Origin: Lutibacter sp.
GTDB lineage: Bacteria; Bacteroidota; Bacteroidia; Flavobacteriales; Flavobacteriaceae
Length of the DNA: 37,948 bases
NCBI GenBank assembly: GCA_030656195.1
Contig: JAUSOJ010000035.1
Coordinates: forward strand, 1-37,948
Direction: 5' to 3'
Shown piece by piece: positions 24,346 through 31,641 of the stretch. Within the stretch, counting starts at the first letter, position 1. The number at the start of each line of letters is the position of its first letter. The notes under the pieces are model-generated. The model saw nothing but the letters and a program-made list of their open reading frames with translations. It ran no database searches and was not told the DNA's origin. A program made the position numbers and the translations under genes.

Positions 24346-25335
24346 CTACTTAACAAGTCTGCGCAGCGCAGCCCATTGTTTCAGCATTTCTCTTGAATCC
24401 TGTGCCGGATAACCCAATACTGTTTTACCTGCTTCAACATCACTCATCACTCCTGATCCTCCTGCCACCACCGCGCCAGAATGAACGGTAACGTGGTCTT
24501 TAATGGAAGCGCTTCCGCCAATCACAACGCCATCGCCAAGGGTTACAGAACCCGCCAATCCGCTGTGGCCCGCCATGATACAAGATCGACCCATCACACT
24601 GTTGTGCGCAATTTGCACAAGATTGTCTATTTTACAGCCGTCACCAATTTTGGTTGAACTAAACTTTCCGCGATCTACACATGAATTTGCCCCTATTTCC
24701 ACGTAATTCCCAATAACCACATTGCCAATGTGCGGAATTTTCACCAAACCCCTGCCGTCTTCGCTCGCGCAATAGCCAAATCCGTCCCCGCCAATGCTCA
24801 CATTGAGATGAAAAATACAAAAACTGCCTATTTCACTTCGTTCCCGAATTACGGTTCCCGACCAAATGACCGTGCCGTTTCCAATACTGGTTTCATCAAA
24901 AACGGTCACATTTGGGTACAAAATAACGCCGTCACCCAACACCACATTTTTACCAATATAACAGTTTGCCCCAATTTTACAGTTTTTTCCAAGGATTGCA
25001 GAAGCGTGAATAACCGCTGTTGCGTGAATTTCATCTTCAAAAACGGGAGGCTCCGGACTGAACATTTCCAACAATCTGGCCATCGCCAAATCGGCATTTT
25101 TTACTTTGATCATAGCACGATTTTCTCCGGGTACGATGTCCAAATCTTCATTCACAATGGCCGCACAGGCTTTTGAGGTTTCCCACAATCGCACGTACTT
25201 TTTGCTTCCTATAAATGAAATATGGTTGGTTTCGGCTTTTTCCAATTGTTCGGGCCCGCTAATTTGTTGGCTGGTATCACCAACCAAAGTGCCTTTTAAA
25301 AGCTGGTTAATTTCCTTTATTGAATATGTTTTCAT
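24346..25335 (-). CDS. lpxD: UDP-3-O-(3-hydroxyacyl)glucosamine N-acyltransferase LpxD
   Basis: This 329-residue protein is LpxD, which adds the N-linked 3-hydroxyacyl chain from acyl-ACP in lipid A synthesis. The N-terminal uridine-binding domain (about 1-100, HISFIGSKKY) is followed by a left-handed beta-helix of hexapeptide repeats (IGANCYIGKNVVLGDGVILY onward). The catalytic His244 sits in QIAHNSVMGR, and the family landmark GGDGFGY is at 182-188. Length is typical (about 330-345). It is not next to lpxA, lpxC or fabZ, as it would be in many genomes, and is a single-gene unit ending at the shared terminator. Some Bacteroidota carry two LpxD copies; whether this is the only one cannot be seen here. 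Confidence 0.95.
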   Translation of the reverse strand: MKTYSIKEINQLLKGTLVGDTSQQISGPEQLEKAETNHISFIGSKKYVRLWETSKACAAIVNEDLDIVPGENRAMIKVKNADLAMARLLEMFSPEPPVFEDEIHATAVIHASAILGKNCKIGANCYIGKNVVLGDGVILYPNVTVFDETSIGNGTVIWSGTVIRERSEIGSFCIFHLNVSIGGDGFGYCASEDGRGLVKIPHIGNVVIGNYVEIGANSCVDRGKFSSTKIGDGCKIDNLVQIAHNSVMGRSCIMAGHSGLAGSVTLGDGVVIGGSASIKDHVTVHSGAVVAGGSGVMSDVEAGKTVLGYPAQDSREMLKQWAALRRLVK

Positions 25336-25534
25336 GGATTTTATTCTGTATTAAGTTTCTGTTGGCTTTTAAGAATTTTGTCTCTTAAAAACCGGCCGTA
25401 AATTACAATAAACTTTTGATTGGAAGTGAAACCGGATTAAATTATGGGTTTTTGTGCTGTTTAATGGTTTTAAACCGGCAATCAATTTAAATAAAAGCTC
25501 GCAATACAAAATTTTAAATGAGCTTGGTAATTTG

Positions 25535-25542
25535 TATCTTTG
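25535..25542 (+). promoter_or_regulatory. -7 promoter element (TATCTTTG) of hflX
   Basis: It matches TAnnTTTG exactly, 88 bp before the ATG at 25631. The rest of 25336-25630 is AT-rich without another recognisable feature. Confidence 0.45.
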
Positions 25543-25630
25543 CTTTTGTAAACGAAAAGACATAAAATTGGCAGAAATTATTTTTTGCTTCAATTTTTTA
25601 ACATAAATATGGCTGCCGGCTATTTTGATT

Positions 25631-26842
25631 ATGACTGAAATTATAGAGGATAACACCGAAAAAGTTGTTTTGATAGGGTTGATAACGCAATATCAAAATG
25701 AAGAAAAATGCAATGAATATTTGGATGAACTGGAATTTCTAACGCTCACTGCAGGAGGAATCGCTGTAAAAAGATTTGTCCAAAAGTTAGAAACGCCCAA
25801 TCCAAAAACGTTTATCGGAACCGGAAAATTGGAAGATGTGCGTCAGTATATTGAAGCCAACAATGTTGGAACAGTCATTTTTGATGATGAATTGAAGTCG
25901 TCACAATTGCGAAATATTGAAAAAGTGCTGAACATCAAAGTGCTGGACAGAACCAATTTAATTCTTGATATTTTTGCGGCAAGAGCCCAAACAAGTTATG
26001 CACGAACACAAGTTGAACTGGCGCAATGCCAATATTTATTGCCGCGTTTGACCCGACTTTGGACCCACTTAGAACGTCAAAAAGGGGGAATCGGATTGCG
26101 TGGTCCTGGTGAAACAGAGATTGAAACCGACCGTAGAATTATTCGTGACAAGATTTCCTTGCTCAAAAAAAAGTTGGAGATTGTTGACAAGCAAATGGCC
26201 GTTCAACGTAAAAATCGCGGAAAAATGGTGCGTGTCGCTTTGGTGGGTTACACCAACGTGGGGAAATCTACTTTGATGAATGTGGTGAGCAAAAGCGATG
26301 TTTTTGCCGAAAATAAATTGTTTGCAACCTTGGACACCACCGTGAGAAAAGTGGTGATTAAAAACCTTCCTTTTTTGCTGACCGACACTGTTGGGTTTAT
26401 CAGAAAATTGCCGACTCAATTAATTGAATCGTTTAAATCAACCTTGGATGAGGTTCGCGAAGCCGATTTATTATTGCACGTGGTTGACATTTCGCATCCG
26501 AATTTTGAAGATCATATGGCTTCGGTAAACAAAACCTTGGCCGAAATTGGCAGTGCCGACAAGCCAACCATCATCGTTTTTAACAAGATTGACGCCTTTA
26601 CGCACCAAACCATTGACGAAGATGATTTGGTGACCCAAAAATCCGAAATGCACTTTTCTTTAGAGGAATGGAAAAAAACCTGGATGAACAGACTCGATAA
26701 CAATTGTGTGTTTATTTCTGCGCTGAACAAAGAAAATATGGAAGCGTTTAAAGAAAAGGTCTTTGAAGAAGTGAAAAAAATTCACATCACCCGTTTTCCT
26801 TATAACGATTTGTTGTACGAAGAATTTGAGGAAGAAAGTTAG
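25631..26842 (+). CDS. hflX: Ribosome-associated GTPase HflX
   Basis: This 403-residue protein is HflX, a GTPase that binds the 50S subunit and splits or rescues stalled ribosomes, for example after heat stress. The N-terminal HflX domain includes the TFIGTGKLEDV and LDRTNLILDIFAARA blocks and the GGIGLRGPGETEIETDRR glycine-rich motif (152-169). The G domain shows G1 GYTNVGKST (206-214), G3 DTVG (252-255), the FIRKLP motif and G4 NKID (318-321). The C-terminus ends DLLYEEFEEES. The ATG at 25631 is preferred over the TTG two codons earlier. It is monocistronic with a promoter upstream; a structured region without a clear U-tract follows. Confidence 0.96.
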   Translation: MTEIIEDNTEKVVLIGLITQYQNEEKCNEYLDELEFLTLTAGGIAVKRFVQKLETPNPKTFIGTGKLEDVRQYIEANNVGTVIFDDELKSSQLRNIEKVLNIKVLDRTNLILDIFAARAQTSYARTQVELAQCQYLLPRLTRLWTHLERQKGGIGLRGPGETEIETDRRIIRDKISLLKKKLEIVDKQMAVQRKNRGKMVRVALVGYTNVGKSTLMNVVSKSDVFAENKLFATLDTTVRKVVIKNLPFLLTDTVGFIRKLPTQLIESFKSTLDEVREADLLLHVVDISHPNFEDHMASVNKTLAEIGSADKPTIIVFNKIDAFTHQTIDEDDLVTQKSEMHFSLEEWKKTWMNRLDNNCVFISALNKENMEAFKEKVFEEVKKIHITRFPYNDLLYEEFEEES

Positions 26843-26880
26843 AATTAAAATCACAATTATAAAAAGAAGCTTTCTGCAAT

Positions 26881-26922
26881 CGGTTTAACCGAAAGAACGA
26901 AATGAGGGCGCTCATTGCGGTT
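26881..26922 (+). other. Nested inverted repeats after hflX
   Basis: CGGTTTAACCG (26881-26891) is itself a dyad; AACCG (26887-26891) can also pair with CGGTT (26918-26922), enclosing an AATGAG/CTCATT hairpin (26901-26916). There is no T-tract, so a terminator role is doubtful. Confidence 0.4.
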
Positions 26923-26974
26923 AAATAATGAGTAATTTATATAACATCGTTAAAATATTTATCCAACCTAAAAA

Positions 26975-27844
26975 CTAAAACCCATAATTAATCCCAACGC
27001 CAAAAACTTCCCTCAATTGAAATCCTTCAAAAGCATTGTCATCATAAATGGTTTGTAACGTTAAATTTGCCGATAGATAACTGTTGATTTTCATCACCAG
27101 ATTCATCGTATAATCCACATCCACATTTTGTGGATCTTCCAAATAATTGGAATATAAATTCAAAATGTTTTCCATCGTTACGTTTTCCATCAAACCCAAT
27201 TTGGCGTAGCCGGAAGCATAAAATCCAAGTTCATATCTGGTGCTTTTGCCTTCTTCAACGCCAAAATAGGCGTCATTTGGCAAGGTAAAATTCTTGTCCA
27301 CAAAAATCACTTTTGAAGTCAAAGGCGCCAAATTGAATTTTAGATCATCCGATTTTTTCCAAAGCATTCCAGGTCCAAAAGTGAGGTTTGCCGGCGACAT
27401 AAAGTTAGTGTATTCTGTCCTGATTTCTTTTCCGTCGAGGTCTTTTCCGTACACATAACCTTTGGTGAACTGCGTTTTAAAATTTGCAAAAGCGGAATAA
27501 TACCAATAACCTTTTGCTTTTTTTCCGATCAAAGAATTAAACTCAAAACGGTCGTCTGTTTTCTTTTCAAATTCGCTGTTTTTGCTTTTGGTCAAGCCGT
27601 AGGAAGCCATTATTTTGTTGTCCCATGTGATATTGTCTTTTAGATAATTAAAATCGTAATTCACCCCCAAATTTCCTGCGATGGTGTTTTCACCACCGGT
27701 AACCCAATCGGAAAAAGCAGATTGATTGAACAATAAAATAATGTTTCCCGATTTGTGCCAACCATCTTTTGGTGCTTCTTTTTCTTGGGCAAAAACGTAA
27801 GAACAACTTAAGGCGATTGCCGCCAAAACGATAATTTTCTTCAT
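26975..27844 (-). CDS. DUF3078 domain-containing secreted/outer-membrane protein
   Basis: This 289-residue protein has a signal peptide ending near VFAQ (residue 20) and then the DUF3078 pattern: WHKSGNIILLFNQSAFSDWVTGGEN and alternating amphipathic strands with many Tyr and Phe (LGVNYDFNYL, YYSAFANFKTQF, YELGFYASGYAKLG), ending in VFGVGINYGF. The strand pattern and terminal aromatic residue suggest an outer-membrane beta-barrel of unknown function. It follows the DUF59 and DUF2480 genes by 63 bp on the same strand; the three occur together in other Bacteroidota genomes as far as I recall, near iron-sulfur assembly genes. No biochemical role is established to my knowledge. Confidence 0.88.
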   Translation of the reverse strand: MKKIIVLAAIALSCSYVFAQEKEAPKDGWHKSGNIILLFNQSAFSDWVTGGENTIAGNLGVNYDFNYLKDNITWDNKIMASYGLTKSKNSEFEKKTDDRFEFNSLIGKKAKGYWYYSAFANFKTQFTKGYVYGKDLDGKEIRTEYTNFMSPANLTFGPGMLWKKSDDLKFNLAPLTSKVIFVDKNFTLPNDAYFGVEEGKSTRYELGFYASGYAKLGLMENVTMENILNLYSNYLEDPQNVDVDYTMNLVMKINSYLSANLTLQTIYDDNAFEGFQLREVFGVGINYGF

Positions 27845-27907
27845 AAGAGCTTATTTTAGTAACATAAAGTTAGTAAATCAAGCGGTTATCAGAAAATAAA
27901 AGGAAAA

Positions 27908-28417
27908 TTAATTGTTGCTTTTATAAAGCGGTACAGTTGAACAAGCTTCGCCAAACATAATGGATTTTACCACAGGCTGCAGTTTTTCAATCAGTTGAAT
28001 ATAAGCGGTTTCCGGAATTGGTTTGCTGGAGCAGCCTTTGATAATTACAAGTTTTTCTAAAAATTCTTCCACATTAAAAGTTGCAATCAGCTCCTGAAAA
28101 ATGGAAGTTTCCAAAGCGGCCAAATTTCCGACCACAATTTTTTTGGCAAAAGGAGCGAGGTAAGTCGCAATCAGCATATAGGCCCAGGAAGGAATAATGG
28201 CGTCAGACGAACAAGTCAAAGCAACAAAATGATTTTTGTACTGGCTCCAATCGTGGTTTTTCAAGTGTTCCCTAAAATCGGTTTCCTTCAAAATTTGTTC
28301 GTGAAACAACCAGTTTTTGATGTCAATAACGGTTCTCTCGCCTTTCGGATAAAAATCTTCCAGGTCAATTGTTTTCAACTTGCTGTTCGCAACCCTATTT
28401 ACAATTTCGTCGGCCAT
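27908..28417 (-). CDS. DUF2480 family protein
   Basis: This 169-residue cytoplasmic protein (MADEIVNRVANSKLKTIDLE onward) matches the DUF2480 family, a Bacteroidota-restricted family of unknown function. Conserved-looking landmarks are DLEDFYPKGERTVIDIKNWLF, LKNHDWSQYKNHFVALTCSSDAIIPSWAYML, and KGCSSKPIPE and GEACSTVPLYK near the end, which place three or four cysteines in the C-terminal half. The frame is open to 28471, but the ATG at 28417 overlaps the stop of the upstream DUF59 gene as TAATG, a classic coupled start, so it is chosen. Context suggests a link with iron-sulfur cluster assembly; this is inference. Confidence 0.88.
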   Translation of the reverse strand: MADEIVNRVANSKLKTIDLEDFYPKGERTVIDIKNWLFHEQILKETDFREHLKNHDWSQYKNHFVALTCSSDAIIPSWAYMLIATYLAPFAKKIVVGNLAALETSIFQELIATFNVEEFLEKLVIIKGCSSKPIPETAYIQLIEKLQPVVKSIMFGEACSTVPLYKSNN

Positions 28418-28737
28418 TACAAAAATCCGAGTTCTAATTTTGCCTCTTCGCTCATCATATCTTGCGTCCACATCGGGTCGAAAGTAATCTCAACTTCAGC
28501 ATTTTTAACTTCTTCAATGGTTTTTACCTTTTCCTCAACTTCCACCGGCAAAGTTTCGGCAACCGGACAATTGGGCGAAGTCAGGGTCATTAAAATTTTA
28601 ACGTCGTTGTTTTCACTCACAAAAACGTCATAAATTAAACCCAATTCAAATATATCAACAGGAATTTCGGGATCGTAAATTGTTTTTAGTTTCGCAACTA
28701 TTTTATCGCCAAGTTCTTGCGCGTGTTTACTGTTCAT
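28417..28737 (-). CDS. MIP18/DUF59 family iron-sulfur assembly factor (SufT-like)
   Basis: This 106-residue protein belongs to the MIP18 (DUF59) family, which includes SufT and PaaD and helps mature iron-sulfur proteins in the cytoplasm. Visible signatures are IYDPEIPVDIFELGLIYDV, the LTSPNCPVAETLP segment with the single conserved Cys57, and VEITFDPMWTQDMMSEEAKLELGFL at the end, the WTQDMMSEEAK block being characteristic of SUF-linked members. It is the first gene of the DUF59-DUF2480-DUF3078 operon and is translationally coupled to DUF2480 (TAATG). The rest of the suf cluster is not in the window. A TATATTTG promoter element lies upstream. Confidence 0.93.
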   Translation of the reverse strand: MNSKHAQELGDKIVAKLKTIYDPEIPVDIFELGLIYDVFVSENNDVKILMTLTSPNCPVAETLPVEVEEKVKTIEEVKNAEVEITFDPMWTQDMMSEEAKLELGFL

Positions 28738-28774
28738 TTCAAAAATCTTTGTTTATACTCATTCTAAATAAGCG

Positions 28775-28782
28775 CAAATATA
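28775..28782 (-). promoter_or_regulatory. -7 promoter element (TATATTTG) of the DUF59 operon
   Basis: It matches TAnnTTTG exactly on the minus strand, 37 bp before the start codon. Confidence 0.5.
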
Positions 28783-28846
28783 CAATTATTTACCTATTTT
28801 CGTAACTATTAACGGCTAAATTATTTGCTTGCCATTAGAATATGTT

Positions 28847-28941
28847 GGCGTTCTCCGCCAGTTGGCGGGGCGGGCTTTTCGTTCCAAACTTTTTATCGGT
28901 GAAAAACCGCTAAAAAGGTTTTCCCCTGCAATCCCTTACGC
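28847..28941 (+). repeat. Two-hairpin interspersed element, copy E
   Basis: It begins GGCGTTCTCCGCCAG and ends GCAATCCCTTACGC. Hairpin 1 is CCGCCAGTTGGCGG. Hairpin 2 pairs CTTTTTA with TAAAAAG and CGGT with ACCG around GAAAA. With the terminator at 29024 it accounts for the gene-free stretch 28738-29072. Confidence 0.88.
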
Positions 28942-29023
28942 TAATAATATTTACATTGAATAATTGAAAATTGAAAATTCGTTTTGCCCAAGCTATCCCG
29001 AGATTTGTGGAGCCAGCAACAAA

Positions 29024-29051
29024 AAAAAGCCCAAATTGCTTGGACTTTTTC
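29024..29051 (-). terminator. Terminator of the small lipoprotein gene
   Basis: AAAAAG-C-CCAA pairs with TTGG-A-CTTTTT with one internal mismatch. The A-run on the plus strand becomes the U-tract on the minus strand, 22 bp past the stop. Confidence 0.7.
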
Positions 29052-29072
29052 AATTATAATAAACGTTTAAAA

Positions 29073-29585
29073 CTATTCTTTGCTGAACAAATAATTCATC
29101 AGTCCGCCAAAGTCGCCATAAACTTGTTGGTAGCGTATTTTTCCTTCGGCATCAAAATCGTAAGACTCATATAATTTGATAACGCCCGATTTGGCTGCGG
29201 TAGAATCGGTTGCAGGAAGTGTAACTTCCCAACTGCTGTAAAAACGAACAGAGCCATCCGCCAATTTAGTGTCAGGATTAACGCCCGGCAATAAAACAGG
29301 AGGCGAATCAAGCAATTTAAAATTAAATGTTGCCCACATTTGCTTGTCGTTTGCCATCATCTCATCCAAATTTACAGAGTCTTTAGGAGCGCCAAAGCCA
29401 GTTTCATACAAGGCGAAATCTTTGGCATACATAGAATAATCTAAATTTTCATTTTGCCAACCTTCCAAATTGGCCATAACGGTTTTTGAGTTTTTTTCGA
29501 AAGCCTCACTTGCCGAATTATCGGCTTTCGGCTGACATGCAATAAACAGCACAGATAAGAATAAAATTAAATAGTAGCTTTTCAT
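29073..29585 (-). CDS. Small lipoprotein with an NTF2/SnoaL-like body
   Basis: This 170-residue protein starts MKSYYLILFLSVLFIACQPK, a lipoprotein signal with lipid-attached Cys17. The body (YAKDFALYETGFGAPKDSVNLDEMM, VNPDTKLADGSVRFYSSWEVTLP, VIKLYESYDFDAEGKIRYQQVYGDF) has the helix-then-curved-sheet pattern of the SnoaL/NTF2-like fold, often a ligand-binding scaffold without obvious catalytic residues. The frame is open to 29645, but the extra residues are hydrophobic and unrelated and the lipobox fixes the start at 29585. It is a single-gene unit with its own terminator. Function is unknown. Confidence 0.8.
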   Translation of the reverse strand: MKSYYLILFLSVLFIACQPKADNSASEAFEKNSKTVMANLEGWQNENLDYSMYAKDFALYETGFGAPKDSVNLDEMMANDKQMWATFNFKLLDSPPVLLPGVNPDTKLADGSVRFYSSWEVTLPATDSTAAKSGVIKLYESYDFDAEGKIRYQQVYGDFGGLMNYLFSKE

Positions 29586-29636
29586 AATATTGATTTTTAG
29601 TAAGTTGTAGAATAAAAGTAAATAATTATACAATAC

Positions 29637-29670
29637 AAAAGGCATAAAATAATATTATTTTATGCCTTTT
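29637..29670. terminator. Perfect 34-bp palindrome, possible AKR terminator
   Basis: Two 17-bp arms (AAAAGGCATAAAATAAT and its complement) meet without a loop. It lies 94 bp beyond the AKR stop and 52 bp upstream of the lipoprotein start; on the minus strand it ends TTTTGTATTG, so it may terminate the rsmI-AKR transcript. Confidence 0.5.
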
Positions 29671-29763
29671 GTCTATTTTGAAACAGTTTCAAAATGGTTT
29701 TATTGATGGTTTATGCCTTAACTGTCGGGAGAATTTAGTCAGTAAACAACCCTTTTTATTGAG

Positions 29764-30747
29764 TTACCATAAATGATGCACTTCCTTTTTTATGTATTTA
29801 TGATAAATGGCATTTACTTTTTCTATATCACTTTCTAAAAGTGGCGTTGCGGAAAAGGTGTCTAAATTAGAAAGTAATTGCGACACGCTTGAAGCGCCCG
29901 GAATAATGCAACTTACCTCTTCAAAAGCCAAGATCCACTGCAATGCTTTGTGAACCAGGCTTTGATCCTTAAAAATTTCTTTCAATTCTTCCACTGCTTT
30001 TAGTCCCAAATCAAAATCAATTCCTGAAAAAGTCTCTCCTTTATCGAAAACTTCGCCTTCTCTGTTAAAAAATCGATGATCATCTTTATCAAAAGTGGAA
30101 CTTTTAGCAAATTTACCGGTTAACAAACCGCTGGCTAAAGGCACACGGGCAATAATCCCAACATTTTTGGCTTTCGCTTCTCTAAAAAACAATTCGCTTG
30201 GCCGTTGGCGAAACATATTAAAAATAATTTGTACTGTGCTAACACCTGGATATTCTATTGCTTTTAAGGCTTCTTCTACATTGGCCACGCTAACGCCATA
30301 ATTTCTAATTTTACCTTCTTTGGTAAGCTGGTCAAACAACGCAAAAATCTCCGGACGGTAATAGACTTCTGTGGGCGGACAATGCAATTGAATTAAATCG
30401 ATGCGCTCAACACCCAAATTGGACAAGCTATTTTCGACAAATTTTCTTAAAATTGCCGGTTGGTAAGCGGCATTTGTATGCGGATTTAAGTGTCGCCCGC
30501 ATTTTGTGGCAATGTAAACTTCTTCTTTACGTGCGCGAACCACTTTACCAACGATTTTTTCGCTAAGACCGTTGCTGTAAACATCGGCGGTGTCTAAAAA
30601 ATTAACGCCGTGGTCAATGGCGGTATTGATAAGTTCTTCTGCGTTTTTTTCATTAAAATCGCTTCCCCATTTCCCGCCAACCTGCCAGGTTCCCAAGCTA
30701 ATTTCCGAAACTTTAAGTCCGGTTTTTCCCAATGTTCTGTAATTCAT
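29764..30747 (-). CDS. Aldo/keto reductase
   Basis: This 327-residue protein is a cytoplasmic NADPH-dependent aldo/keto reductase (TIM barrel). The catalytic tetrad is complete: Asp52 in LDTADVY, Tyr57, Lys82 in ATKCGR, and His122 in QLHCPP. The cofactor-phosphate region near the C-terminus is IPGASSVSQLLSNL. It resembles the YajO/voltage-gated K+ channel beta-subunit-like branch; the N-terminus MNYRTLGKTGLKVSEISLGTW is standard. It starts 24 bp after the rsmI stop and so is probably co-transcribed with it. The physiological carbonyl substrate is not readable from sequence. Confidence 0.94.
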   Translation of the reverse strand: MNYRTLGKTGLKVSEISLGTWQVGGKWGSDFNEKNAEELINTAIDHGVNFLDTADVYSNGLSEKIVGKVVRARKEEVYIATKCGRHLNPHTNAAYQPAILRKFVENSLSNLGVERIDLIQLHCPPTEVYYRPEIFALFDQLTKEGKIRNYGVSVANVEEALKAIEYPGVSTVQIIFNMFRQRPSELFFREAKAKNVGIIARVPLASGLLTGKFAKSSTFDKDDHRFFNREGEVFDKGETFSGIDFDLGLKAVEELKEIFKDQSLVHKALQWILAFEEVSCIIPGASSVSQLLSNLDTFSATPLLESDIEKVNAIYHKYIKKEVHHLW

Positions 30748-30771
30748 ATCTAATTTATTTTAGTCAAAATA

Positions 30772-31446
30772 TTATTTTTTTCCGCCAACTACCACCACAA
30801 ATTCACCTTTAGGGGGTTTTATGGTAAAGTGTTCAATCATTTCGGCAACGGTGCCTCTTAAGGTTTCTTCATACAGTTTGGTGAGTTCCCGCGATATGGA
30901 AATCGGCCGGTCGGCACCAAAAAATTCGGCAAAACTGGTGAGCGTTTTTAATAATTTATGCGGCGATTCGTAAAAAATGATGGTTCGTGTTTCTTCGGCC
31001 AGGAAAGCCAAACGCGTTTGCCGGCCTTTTTTAACGGGCAAAAAACCTTCAAAAACAAACTTGTCGTTGGGCAAGCCGCTATTCACCAAAGCAGGCACAA
31101 AAGCGGTGGCGCCCGGCAAACATTCAATTTCTACGCCATTTTCCAAACAGGCGCGCGTGAGTAAAAACCCGGGATCGGAAATTGCGGGTGTTCCGGCATC
31201 GGAAATTAATGCCACAGCTTCCCCGTTTTTAATGCGTTGCACAATATTGGCAACCGTTTTATGCTCATTGTGCATATGGTGGCTGTGCATATGGGTGGAA
31301 ATTTCAAAATGCTTCAATAATTTTCCGCTGGTGCGTGTGTCTTCGGCCAAAATTAAATCCACTTCTTTTAAAACCCTGATGGCCCGTAAAGTGATGTCTT
31401 CTAAATTTCCGATGGGCGTAGGCACTAAATATAATTTCGATTCCAA
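30772..31446 (-). CDS. rsmI: 16S rRNA (cytidine(1402)-2'-O)-methyltransferase RsmI
   Basis: This 224-residue protein is RsmI, an SAM-dependent enzyme that 2'-O-methylates C1402 in the ribosomal P site. It shows the tetrapyrrole-methylase-like fold: LYLVPTPIGNLEDITLRA at the N-terminus, LILAEDTRTSGKLLKHF, the glycine-rich VALISDAGTPAISDPG, LPGATAFVPALVNSGLP, and FYESPHKLLKTL. It is slightly shorter than the E. coli enzyme because the C-terminal extension is absent, as is common in Bacteroidota. The first gene of a two-gene operon with the aldo/keto reductase. Its likely 5' leader contains a 14-bp tandem repeat. Confidence 0.95.
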   Translation of the reverse strand: MESKLYLVPTPIGNLEDITLRAIRVLKEVDLILAEDTRTSGKLLKHFEISTHMHSHHMHNEHKTVANIVQRIKNGEAVALISDAGTPAISDPGFLLTRACLENGVEIECLPGATAFVPALVNSGLPNDKFVFEGFLPVKKGRQTRLAFLAEETRTIIFYESPHKLLKTLTSFAEFFGADRPISISRELTKLYEETLRGTVAEMIEHFTIKPPKGEFVVVVGGKK

Positions 31447-31476
31447 TTTGTCAGTTGTTAATTGCAGGTTCCTAAA

Positions 31477-31576
31477 CTTTTAATATTTAACTTTTAATAT
31501 TTAACTTCTAATATTTAACTTCTGATATTTAACTTCTGATATTTAACTTCTAATATTTAACTTCTAATATTTAATA
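31477..31576. repeat. 14-bp tandem repeat (about seven units)
   Basis: Units of the form CTAATATTTAACTT (with T/C and A/G variants) run head to tail between rsmI and the acyl-CoA ligase gene. A degenerate copy (ACTAATATTTAATATT) appears at 35896-35911. Confidence 0.9.
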
Positions 31577-31588
31577 TTACGATGACTT

Positions 31589-31596
31589 CAAATTTA
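31589..31596 (-). promoter_or_regulatory. -7 promoter element (TAAATTTG) upstream of the rsmI leader repeat
   Basis: It matches TAnnTTTG exactly on the minus strand. If used, the tandem repeat would be transcribed as the rsmI 5' leader. Confidence 0.4.
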
Positions 31597-31641
31597 CAAA
31601 GTTTTTTGTTTGCACTTCATTTTTTTGAAGCTAACTGCAGT

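Noticed and set aside
31477-31576. Possible CRISPR-like array
   Set aside because: Units are 14 bp head to tail with no spacers and no cas genes nearby; it is a simple tandem repeat.
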